Assembly: GCA_021629085.1 (NCBI GenBank)
Contig: JAJXRJ010000028.1
Span: forward strand, 1 to 28,285
Direction: 5' to 3'
DNA length: 28,285 nucleotides
Origin: Oscillospiraceae bacterium
Lineage (GTDB): Bacteria; Bacillota; Clostridia; UMGS1810
Shown here piece after piece: positions 8,125-15,151 of the stretch. Made by a program: the position numbers and the translations under genes. The notes under the pieces are model-generated. The model saw only the letters and a program-made list of their open reading frames with translations, searched no databases and was not told where the DNA came from. Position 1 is the stretch's first letter, and every line of letters starts with the position of its first letter.

Positions 8125-9018
8125 TTAAAGCTCTGCTTCCAAGCTGTTTCGAACACGAAATGCAGTGGGTGTTTCGCCAAATTTCATTTTAAAGTTCCGG
8201 CAAAAATAGCCCGCATTGGAAAACCCCACTGTTTCCGCAATTTCCTGTATGGAGCGGCCAGTTTCTGCCAGCATTGCCTTTGCCTGATCCAGGCGGATTT
8301 CATTCAGTTTTTGCACAAAGGTCACACCATATACAGACTTTACAATCCGCTCTGCCTGCCGCACGCTGACGTTTAGCGCTTCTGCAAGTGCGCTCACCTT
8401 TAAATCGGTGTCATACTGCCTAAAAAACACGTCCAACTGGAACTTCCGGTCGGCCTGGATATCCTTTTTCGGGATGGGGATGTCAGATGCGGCATCCCCG
8501 CTCACCTTGCGCGCTGCCGACACAATCACCAGCGTCAGAAGGGCTTCCAGCGCACTGACACACCCCACCTTTTTCCGGTTGATTTCTAAAATCATCGTTT
8601 TAGGAAGCTGAAACAACTGTGCGTCGTCTGTTCCAAACCAAAACGGGTGCGCGCACAAAATCCGCGCCGCGCGGAACAAATCGCCGTGCGGCCGGTCTTT
8701 TTGTTTGATGTTGCGAATGTCCAGCCCAACACAATACTCCGTCATAGGCTGGTTCGCATCGGACGCCTGCTCATGATAAACGCCCGGCCCAGTGATGTAA
8801 AAGGTACCCGGCACAATGGAATACGCCCGCCCTTCCACCCGGAGCGTCCCATACCCGTCGGGAATAAAGTGCAGCTCAAAGTTGTTGTGGCAATGGTTTT
8901 TTGTGTGCCACGGATACCTCGGCGGTTCATAGTTGACAAACAGCAACGACATCTGGGCGCCGCCGTCCTGCAGCCGCACGCTGTTTTCGCTCAAAAGCAG
9001 CCGGCTTGTATCATTCAT
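8125..9018 (-). CDS. AraC-family regulator next to the GH130 gene
   Basis: A 297-residue regulator. The N-terminal half is a cupin-type sugar-sensing domain (HCHNNFELHFI near residue 42, then PGTFYITGPGVYHE). The C-terminal hundred residues hold the two helix-turn-helix motifs, with VSALAEALNVSVRQAERIVK and the second-helix signature SIQEIAETVGFSNAGYFCRNFK. The ATG at 9018 has GGGAG close upstream and a further GGGGAGG. It is divergent from the GH130-like gene, with 161 bases between them, so it probably controls that gene and perhaps the mannoside operon downstream. Ligand unknown; a beta-mannoside or its breakdown product is inferred from context only. Confidence 0.88.
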   Translation of the reverse strand: MNDTSRLLLSENSVRLQDGGAQMSLLFVNYEPPRYPWHTKNHCHNNFELHFIPDGYGTLRVEGRAYSIVPGTFYITGPGVYHEQASDANQPMTEYCVGLDIRNIKQKDRPHGDLFRAARILCAHPFWFGTDDAQLFQLPKTMILEINRKKVGCVSALEALLTLVIVSAARKVSGDAASDIPIPKKDIQADRKFQLDVFFRQYDTDLKVSALAEALNVSVRQAERIVKSVYGVTFVQKLNEIRLDQAKAMLAETGRSIQEIAETVGFSNAGYFCRNFKMKFGETPTAFRVRNSLEAEL

Positions 9019-9114
9019 CTCCCATCGCCTCCCCTATTGCAAAAATTCGCCGTTCATTTTCAAATTCCTTGTAAAATTACGACACATCATAGAAAAAAAC
9101 GTCTGTTTTATGGA

Positions 9115-9143
9115 TTTACAAATCTTTGTTACAGGGCTATAAT
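9115..9143 (+). promoter_or_regulatory. Promoter of the GH130-like gene
   Basis: TTTACA (9115-9120) and a perfect TATAAT (9138-9143) are exactly 17 bases apart, 36 bases before the ATG at 9180. The preceding bases 9060-9110 are AT-rich and may hold the site of the divergent AraC regulator, though no clear repeat was seen. Confidence 0.75.
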
Positions 9144-9179
9144 AGCAGTGTATATTATATAATAAAGGAGACAGATGTT

Positions 9180-10181
9180 ATGCCCGGAATTTTAACCCCC
9201 ATCCTGCATTCTGCAGCTTGTATTAAAAAACATCCGCAAAACCCCATTTTGACAAATCAAGACGTCCCCTATCCGTCCGATTTGGTATTTAATGCAGGCG
9301 TTGCGAAGATCAACGGAACATATGTGATGCTGTTCCGCAACGACTACGACCACATTGTAAACGCACAGTTTGGCGGCACCAACATCGGCCTTGCCACAAG
9401 CAAGGACGGCATTGTGTGGGAAGTGGCGAAAAAGCCGTTTTTCTCGCAAGAGGACATTGGCGACCCGGAAATCAGCCGGTTTTACGACCCGCGCATCACA
9501 GTGATTGACGGCCGCGCATACATTTGTTTTGCCGTGGACACCCACCATGGCATCCGGGGCGGCATTGGTGTGACAGACGACTTTGAACACTTGGAGATTT
9601 TACATATGACCGCGCCGGACAACCGCAACATGGTGCTGTTCCCGGAAAAAATCGGCGGGCTGTATGTGCGTTTAGAGCGGCCGTTCCCGGTTTATGGCCG
9701 GCCAAAAGACCCCAAATTTGACATTTGGCTGTCAAAATCGCCCGACTTACGCTATTTTGGCGATACGTCTTTGCTGCTCGCGGTGGAAAATGTGCCCTAC
9801 GCCAACGACAAGCTTGGCCCCGCCGCGCCGCCCATAAAAACCAAAAAAGGATGGCTTACCACCTTCCACACGGTGGACATTGAAGAAGACCGCGGTAAAA
9901 ACGGCTGGGAGGAACGGCCGTGGAAAAAGCGCTACTGCGCAGGGCTGATGCTCCTAGATTTGGAAGACCCGACCAAAATCGTGGGCATGGCAAAATCGCC
10001 CCTCATCGCGCCGGAAGAATCCTATGAAACGGACGGTGGGTTCCGCAACAGCGTCATCTTCCCGGGCGGCATGATTTTGGAGGATACCGGGGAAGTAAAA
10101 ATTTACTACGGCGCATCCGACACGTTTGAGTGTTTGGCAACCGCCGATGTGGACGACCTGATTGCGCTTTGCTTAAATTGA
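9180..10181 (+). CDS. GH130-family beta-mannoside phosphorylase-like enzyme
   Basis: A 333-residue five-bladed beta-propeller protein of family GH130. Features include HPQNPIL near the start, LFRNDYD with Arg53, the proposed proton donor Asp103 in FYDPRIT, and RLERPFP followed by YGRPKDP. GH130 members mostly phosphorolyse beta-1,4-mannosyl-glucose or short beta-mannosides with inorganic phosphate, giving mannose 1-phosphate; some relatives are hydrolases on beta-1,2-mannosides. The Arg-rich pocket favours a phosphorylase here, but the substrate cannot be fixed by eye. ATG 9180 is 9 bases after AAGGAG; an upstream in-frame start at 9126 would lie before the promoter. No signal peptide, so cytosolic. 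It is convergent with a GH2 beta-mannosidase, which supports a mannoside role. Confidence 0.88.
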   Translation: MPGILTPILHSAACIKKHPQNPILTNQDVPYPSDLVFNAGVAKINGTYVMLFRNDYDHIVNAQFGGTNIGLATSKDGIVWEVAKKPFFSQEDIGDPEISRFYDPRITVIDGRAYICFAVDTHHGIRGGIGVTDDFEHLEILHMTAPDNRNMVLFPEKIGGLYVRLERPFPVYGRPKDPKFDIWLSKSPDLRYFGDTSLLLAVENVPYANDKLGPAAPPIKTKKGWLTTFHTVDIEEDRGKNGWEERPWKKRYCAGLMLLDLEDPTKIVGMAKSPLIAPEESYETDGGFRNSVIFPGGMILEDTGEVKIYYGASDTFECLATADVDDLIALCLN

Positions 10182-10226
10182 GCCGCGCTCGAAAGAGGGA
10201 TGGAAAATAGCAGGGATCCAATGTAT

Positions 10227-10268
10227 AAACCAAGGACGCACAGGCAAAACACCGTGCGTCCTTGGTTT
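10227..10268. terminator. Shared terminator between GH130 and GH2 genes
   Basis: A perfect 15-bp inverted repeat (10227-10241 and 10254-10268) with a 12-base loop lies between two convergent genes. The plus-strand exit is T-rich; on the minus strand the T-run is weak. It overlaps the stop codon of the beta-mannosidase. Confidence 0.85.
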
Positions 10269-12522
10269 AATCTTTTATTTGCAAAAGCCACGCCCGATAG
10301 GCGGCAAGTGAAAACGGCGGCATGCCGCAAATGTAGTGGTTGCGCCCCGGTTTTCCATTTGCCGTCCACGAAATGAGCAGGCAGCGGTGGGCACAATAGG
10401 GCATCCGGATTGCAGCAAGCGGCGTGGTTTTGTTTTTGCCCACAGAAAAACGTCCCGCGCGCAATGTCTCGCCCGTTTCTGCGTCCAAAACCACATAGTC
10501 GCCGCTCACTTCATTTAACGTGTCGTTTGCCGCCATCAGGGTGAGGTTCCAGTTTTGAATTTCGTCCATCATCAGGCAAAATGGCTGCTGTGACCGCTTG
10601 ATATAGTGGTATGCCAGCTTTTTCTCAAAATAATAATCTACCACCGCGTCGGAAAACTGCGGCCAGCCATCCAAAAGGTTCCACCACAAAATGCCTGTGC
10701 GGCGCGGGCGCTGGCAGCGCATGTGCTCAATGAAAAACTTGAGCGCCTCGGCCTGTGAAATCTGGGATGCGAACGAGAAATCCTCCAGGTTTTTGGGGAT
10801 TTCGCCAAACAGCTGCTCAATTTGGTTTGCCATGAGCTGCACGCGGCCATCATCATTGTGCTGGTCAGAAGAGTGCAAAATCCAGGCACTGTTGTTTTGA
10901 TAGGGCCACACGCGCGCCGCGCTCAAAAAACGCCTGACCGAACTGGGCGCCGGGCAGCCGTGATAGCCGATTTCGCTCACAAAATGCGCATTGCTGTTTT
11001 GATAATACGGGCTTTTAAAATAGTCCCGCGGCCCCCACAGATGGTCCTCCGGAAGCATACTGGTATCTGCCGCCTGCACAACGACGGGCGAAAAATAGGG
11101 GGAGCTCGGAAGATAGGGCCTTCCTATGTCGTTTTCATACACAACCCGCTTTAACACCTCGCGCGTCAGCACATTGCCGTTTGGGTCGGCGCCCCGCAAG
11201 GAGAGCATCTGGTCGCACTCGTTGTCGCCCGACCACAGCGCAATACACGGGTGGTTGCGCAGCGCGCGCACAATGGTTTCGGCCTCTGTTTTCAGTTCCG
11301 CCATAAATGTCTCATCTTGCGGATATGCATTGCATGCCATGGCAAAATCCTGCCAAACCAAAATCCCGTTTTGGTCGCAAAAGTCAAAAAACGCATGGTC
11401 CTCATATACATTGCCGCCCCAGCACCGCACCATGTTGCAGCCAATGTCTTTTAAAAGTGCAAGCGCACGGGGAAGCCGCACAGCGTCTCGGCTGTGATAG
11501 GCGTCCAGCGGCACCCAGTTGGTGCCCTTTACAAAAATCTCTTCCCCGTTTACTACAAACGCAAACTGCCCATTTGTGCCATCCGTGGTGTCAGTGCGCA
11601 AAAGCTGGACAGTGCGGATGCCAACTGCAAATTCCGCACTTGCCAAAACCGCGCCGTTTTGCATCAGCCGCATCTGTGTCTGATACAGATTGGGCGCGCC
11701 ATAGCCATGCGGCCACCAAAAAAGCGGGTTTTTCAGCTTCACATCCACCACGCCGGCACGATGCTTTGCCGGCATTTTTTTATAAAACGAAGATTTGCCG
11801 CATCGCCCCTCCACTTCTATTTCACAGCCCGCATCTACGCGGTTTATTTCATAGCAAAACCGGAGCGTCACTTGCGTTTGCGACACGGCGCCTAAAAGGC
11901 CGTATGCCGTTTGCAAAAATTCATATGCATCTGGCTGCTCCAAATACACACTCCGCCAAAGGCCCGCGCTGATTGCGCGCGGCATGATGTCCCACCCCTG
12001 GCAGTGCGGCGGCTTGCGGATATGGATGAGCTCAGTGGTGTGAATGAGGCTTCCGTGATAGATGGAAAACAAGCTGTTTTTGCTTGCTTCCGCTTGCCCG
12101 GTGATGGGGCAAATGTGTACAAACAGCTTGTTTTGTGCCAAAACCTCCACGTCAAACACCGCTGGAATAAACGCGTTGTGCGACGTGCCAATCAGCCGCC
12201 CGTTGAGCCAGTACTCCGCAAAGCAGTCCACGCCCAAAAAACGAAGCCGCACAGGTTTTCCCGTAAATGCTTCTCCCAAAAACTCTGTCCCATACCACCA
12301 CTCATAGTCCTCAAACGCCTCGGCCTGCAAAATATTTTCATCCAAAAACAAATCCTTTGGAAGATGCCCGCTTTCCGATAAATCCAGCTCCACATTGCCC
12401 GGCACCTGTGCGTCTATGCACAAAACATCCTGAGCTGCAAGCGCATCCGGCGTGGTTACATCCACAGTGCCGCGGCGGTAAAACCAAAGCTTCCATTTTC
12501 CGTCCAAACATTTCTGATTCAT
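10267..12522 (-). CDS. GH2 beta-mannosidase
   Basis: A 751-residue cytosolic glycosidase with GH2 architecture: N-terminal sugar-binding jelly roll (DGKWKLWF; WYGTEF; VDCFAEYWLNG), immunoglobulin-like domain, then the barrel beginning near FVKGTNWVP and RCWGGNVYED. Acid/base Glu435 sits in SGDNECDQ and nucleophile Glu517 in VSEIGYHG. The sequence type matches beta-mannosidases, which remove terminal beta-linked mannose, more closely than beta-galactosidases or glucuronidases. At about 750 residues it is somewhat shorter than many relatives and ends soon after the barrel region. ATG 12522 has AAAGGA at 10 bases and overlaps the SIS gene stop by ATGA, so translation is probably coupled. It is the last gene of the ROK-SIS-GH2 operon. 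Confidence 0.9.
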   Translation of the reverse strand: MNQKCLDGKWKLWFYRRGTVDVTTPDALAAQDVLCIDAQVPGNVELDLSESGHLPKDLFLDENILQAEAFEDYEWWYGTEFLGEAFTGKPVRLRFLGVDCFAEYWLNGRLIGTSHNAFIPAVFDVEVLAQNKLFVHICPITGQAEASKNSLFSIYHGSLIHTTELIHIRKPPHCQGWDIMPRAISAGLWRSVYLEQPDAYEFLQTAYGLLGAVSQTQVTLRFCYEINRVDAGCEIEVEGRCGKSSFYKKMPAKHRAGVVDVKLKNPLFWWPHGYGAPNLYQTQMRLMQNGAVLASAEFAVGIRTVQLLRTDTTDGTNGQFAFVVNGEEIFVKGTNWVPLDAYHSRDAVRLPRALALLKDIGCNMVRCWGGNVYEDHAFFDFCDQNGILVWQDFAMACNAYPQDETFMAELKTEAETIVRALRNHPCIALWSGDNECDQMLSLRGADPNGNVLTREVLKRVVYENDIGRPYLPSSPYFSPVVVQAADTSMLPEDHLWGPRDYFKSPYYQNSNAHFVSEIGYHGCPAPSSVRRFLSAARVWPYQNNSAWILHSSDQHNDDGRVQLMANQIEQLFGEIPKNLEDFSFASQISQAEALKFFIEHMRCQRPRRTGILWWNLLDGWPQFSDAVVDYYFEKKLAYHYIKRSQQPFCLMMDEIQNWNLTLMAANDTLNEVSGDYVVLDAETGETLRAGRFSVGKNKTTPLAAIRMPYCAHRCLLISWTANGKPGRNHYICGMPPFSLAAYRAWLLQIKD

Positions 12523-13163
12523 CGTCCCGCTTCCTTTCCAAATAATTCCCGCTCCAATGCGGCACACAAAAAGTGATACACCGGCAGGTGATTTTCCTGC
12601 ACCTGATATGTTTGACGTGCCGGTACGGCAATGTATGTATCACACAGCGCATGCAGCGGGCAGTCCGCACTGCCCGTCATGCCCATCACGTGCATCCCCT
12701 TTAATTTTGCCGCTTTTGCCGCATATAAAATGTTGTTGGAGCTTCCCGACGTGGAAATGCAGATGAGCAAATCCCCCGGTGTGCCATAGCCGTATACCAT
12801 CTGGGCATAGGCCATATCCGCACAAACGTCGTTTGCATAGGCGGTGAGTGCGGCGGTCTGCTCCATAAGCGAGATGGCGGGAACGGCTTGCTGCAGCGTT
12901 TCACGCATATAGGCCGCATCCTTGGGAAACAGTTGTTCCAGCCTGTTTGCATCCTGTTTGGGAATGGGACGTTTACACAAAAATTCCTTCATGAGCTCCC
13001 CTGTAATGTGCGCACAGTCGGCACAGCTGCCGCCGTTGCCGCAAAGAAGGAACTTGTTCCCGCTTTTGGCCGTCTGCACCATCCATTGCAGCGCCGCCTG
13101 TATCTGACTTTTGCAGGCATACAGCGCCGGATAGCGTGCAAACAGCTGGTTTTTGTCTGTCAT
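12519..13163 (-). CDS. SIS-domain phosphosugar isomerase, GmhA-like
   Basis: A 214-residue single SIS-domain protein. The sugar-phosphate loop is CGNGGSCADCAHITGEL near residue 40-56, and the second loop is ISTSGSSNNILYAAKAA. The C-terminal helix (VQENHLPVYHFLCAALE) matches the phosphoheptose isomerase family, which converts sedoheptulose 7-phosphate to heptose 7-phosphate. No heptose-pathway genes are near. Its place between a ROK kinase and a beta-mannosidase suggests it acts on a phosphorylated hexose from glycan breakdown; that is inference. ATG 13163 has GGGGAG 4 bases upstream, and overlaps the ROK stop codon by ATGA; the longer frame to 13268 would lie inside the ROK gene. Confidence 0.85.
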   Translation of the reverse strand: MTDKNQLFARYPALYACKSQIQAALQWMVQTAKSGNKFLLCGNGGSCADCAHITGELMKEFLCKRPIPKQDANRLEQLFPKDAAYMRETLQQAVPAISLMEQTAALTAYANDVCADMAYAQMVYGYGTPGDLLICISTSGSSNNILYAAKAAKLKGMHVMGMTGSADCPLHALCDTYIAVPARQTYQVQENHLPVYHFLCAALERELFGKEAGR

Positions 13164-14119
13164 AGTTCTCCCCGCCTTCCCAAATCTGCGACCACAAGCG
13201 CCGCACAGTCGCCAATCGAATCGCCAAGCTGTGCCGCCTTTATCACGCATTGTTTTCGTGCGCTGCAAAGGCTCTCCGCATCCATTACCGCTTCCATGGG
13301 CGTGCGCAGCAAGTGCTCACACCGGGCAAACACACTGCCTATCACAATGCACTCCGGGTTGAGCAAATCGATTAATACAGCAAGCCCACGCCCAAGCTGT
13401 TCGCCACACATCTTAAAAATCCCCAAAGAAAGCGCATCGCCTGCATCGGCGCATTCTGCCACCTGTTTTGCGGTGATGGAAAAAAGCCCGGCGCGGTCTT
13501 TACAAAATGCGGGCGCATGCCCCATTTGAAAACACGCCTCCGCCTGGATGCGCGCCAAATTTGCAATGCCGCCGCCGCTGCAAAACCCTTCAAACGAGCC
13601 CGCCTTGCCGTAGCCTGCAGGGCCGAACCGCTCCATACGCACATGGCCGATTTCCCCCGCCATGCCGCCTGCGCCGCGGTACAATCTGCCGTTTAAAATA
13701 AGCCCCGCACCCATGCCGGTGCCAAAGGTGAGAAACACCATGTGCGCACATCCCTTTCCCGCGCCGTATTTCCACTCTGCAAGTGCGCACGCGTCGGCGT
13801 CGTTGCACAAATAGGCGGGCGCACAAAGCGCTTGTTCCAGCATTTTGACAATTTCCACATGATCCCAGCCCGGCAGGTTGGGCGGCGACAAAATCATGCC
13901 GCGTTTGCTGTCCAGCGGGCCGCCGCAGCTGACGCCCACCGCTGAAATGTTTGATGCGCACATCGACATTGCCGCGTCCGAAAGCTTTTTTAGAAGCGTC
14001 CCCGGCGTCTCCCCTGCCGTGGCAAATTCCACCCGGCCCTGCACCACGCATCTGTCTTTAGAGGCTGTCCCGCACACCACGGCACATTTGGTGCCGCCAA
14101 TGTCAATTCCAATATCCAT
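13160..14119 (-). CDS. ROK-family sugar kinase lacking zinc-site cysteines
   Basis: A 319-residue ROK protein without an N-terminal DNA-binding domain, hence a kinase rather than a repressor. It has the phosphate loop DIGGTK at residues 6-11, catalytic Asp107 in CNDADA, TFGTGMGAGL, and GEIGHVRME with His159. In most ROK proteins the next segment is a CxCGxxGCxE zinc site; here it reads GPAGYGKAGSFEGFCSGG, so the usual metal cysteines are absent while the Glu remains. Substrate specificity is therefore unclear (glucose, mannose or an amino sugar). It heads a tightly overlapping operon with the SIS isomerase and the GH2 beta-mannosidase. The ATG at 14119 has a strong G-rich ribosome binding site. 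Confidence 0.87.
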   Translation of the reverse strand: MDIGIDIGGTKCAVVCGTASKDRCVVQGRVEFATAGETPGTLLKKLSDAAMSMCASNISAVGVSCGGPLDSKRGMILSPPNLPGWDHVEIVKMLEQALCAPAYLCNDADACALAEWKYGAGKGCAHMVFLTFGTGMGAGLILNGRLYRGAGGMAGEIGHVRMERFGPAGYGKAGSFEGFCSGGGIANLARIQAEACFQMGHAPAFCKDRAGLFSITAKQVAECADAGDALSLGIFKMCGEQLGRGLAVLIDLLNPECIVIGSVFARCEHLLRTPMEAVMDAESLCSARKQCVIKAAQLGDSIGDCAALVVADLGRRGEL

Positions 14120-14143
14120 CTTAGTTCCCCCCTTTTGTTGTCA

Positions 14144-14168
14144 TTGTAATACAACCAGGCGGCTGGTT
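14144..14168. promoter_or_regulatory. Two adjacent dyads upstream of the ROK operon
   Basis: TTGTA-A-TACAA (14144-14154) is an 11-base perfect dyad, overlapping AACCAG-4-CTGGTT (14153-14168). They lie 25-49 bases upstream of the ROK start codon, where an operator would be expected. No good promoter hexamers were found for the ROK operon, which fits a regulator-dependent promoter. Confidence 0.4.
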
Positions 14169-14213
14169 TCTTGCCAAATTGTCAGTTTTTTGTGTTGTTT
14201 TTTCATATTATTA

Positions 14214-14242
14214 TTGAAAAATATGATAATAGACTGTATAAT
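14214..14242 (+). promoter_or_regulatory. Sigma-A promoter of the second AraC-type gene
   Basis: TTGAAA (14214-14219) and TATAAT (14237-14242) are separated by 17 bases, 26 bases before the ATG at 14269. This near-consensus promoter suggests the regulator is expressed constitutively. Confidence 0.85.
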
Positions 14243-14268
14243 AAAGGAAAAAGAAGGGGGCGGAATTA

Positions 14269-15135
14269 ATGGTAAAAAGAAGCGGTGAATCACACCGGCG
14301 GCTGCTGGCAAAGGACAATATCCAGGCGGCGGATATGGCCACTGCGCGCAAACACACGCTTCAAAACTGCTATCCGCTCCACTGGCACGATTTTTTTGAG
14401 CTGGAATTTGTGCTCTCAGGCACCGGCACACAGACGCTCAACGGCGTTGTCTACCCCATGCGGCCGGGCACGGCATATTTTCTATCCCCTGCCGATTTCC
14501 ACGCAATTGCCGTCGATGGGAAGATGGAAGTGCTAAACATTATGATGCATGAAGATTTGGTGCCGGAAGCGCTCAAACAAAAGTCGCTTTTTGAAAAGGA
14601 AAACTTGCTTTTTTATCTGCCCGAACCCGCATTTGCACAGGCAAAAGCACTGGGCGGGCTTTTGGTTTTGGAATGTGAGGCAAAGCTGGATTTCTATGGG
14701 GAGGCCGTTTCCCATTTACTGCACACGCTCTTTTTAACTGTGCTTCGGTGTACCAATACCAAGCCGGTTGTGCACGCATCAACCCCTCCTCTTGCAAGCG
14801 CCGTCTCTTATTTACACATCCACTTTCGGGAAAACCCGTCTCTTTTGGAAACTGCCCGGGCAGTGCACGTAAACCCCAACTACCTAAGCGGGCTGTTTTC
14901 CAAAGAATTGGGCCAGACCTACACCGCCTACCGAAACGGCCTCAAGCTTGCGTGTGCCAAAAGGCTTTTGCGCACCAGTGCGCTTTCTGTCACTGAAATC
15001 TGCTTTGCCGCCGGGTTTTTATCGCTTTCCCACTTTTTAAAAACGTTTCAAAAAGCATACGGCACTTCCCCTGCAAACTACCGCAGGGAAACCGCACCGC
15101 ATTTGCAAAAAGGCGCAAAACGGCCCCCAGCGTAA
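14269..15135 (+). CDS. AraC-family regulator divergent from the ROK-SIS-GH2 operon
   Basis: A 288-residue regulator with an N-terminal cupin domain (HWHDFFELEFVLSGTG near residue 40; MRPGTAYFLSPADFHAI) and a C-terminal double helix-turn-helix (ETARAVHVNPNYLSGLFSKE; LSVTEICFAAGFLSLSHFLKTF). It starts at ATG 14269 behind a G-rich ribosome binding site. The divergent arrangement with the kinase-isomerase-mannosidase operon makes that operon the likely target. The stop codon sits in the loop of a terminator shared with the convergent 793-aa gene. Confidence 0.9.
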   Translation: MVKRSGESHRRLLAKDNIQAADMATARKHTLQNCYPLHWHDFFELEFVLSGTGTQTLNGVVYPMRPGTAYFLSPADFHAIAVDGKMEVLNIMMHEDLVPEALKQKSLFEKENLLFYLPEPAFAQAKALGGLLVLECEAKLDFYGEAVSHLLHTLFLTVLRCTNTKPVVHASTPPLASAVSYLHIHFRENPSLLETARAVHVNPNYLSGLFSKELGQTYTAYRNGLKLACAKRLLRTSALSVTEICFAAGFLSLSHFLKTFQKAYGTSPANYRRETAPHLQKGAKRPPA

Positions 15136-15151
15136 TTGGGGGCCGTTTTGC
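15115..15151. terminator. Bidirectional terminator at 15.1 kb
   Basis: A perfect 15-bp stem (15115-15129 with 15137-15151), very GC-rich in its centre, lies between two convergent genes. It overlaps the last codons of the AraC gene, whose stop codon lies in the loop, and touches the stop codon of the minus-strand gene. T-rich tracts follow in both directions. Confidence 0.88.

Noticed and set aside
11307..11972. Plus-strand 221-codon open frame
   Set aside because: Antisense to the GH2 beta-mannosidase, whose catalytic motifs prove the other strand is coding.
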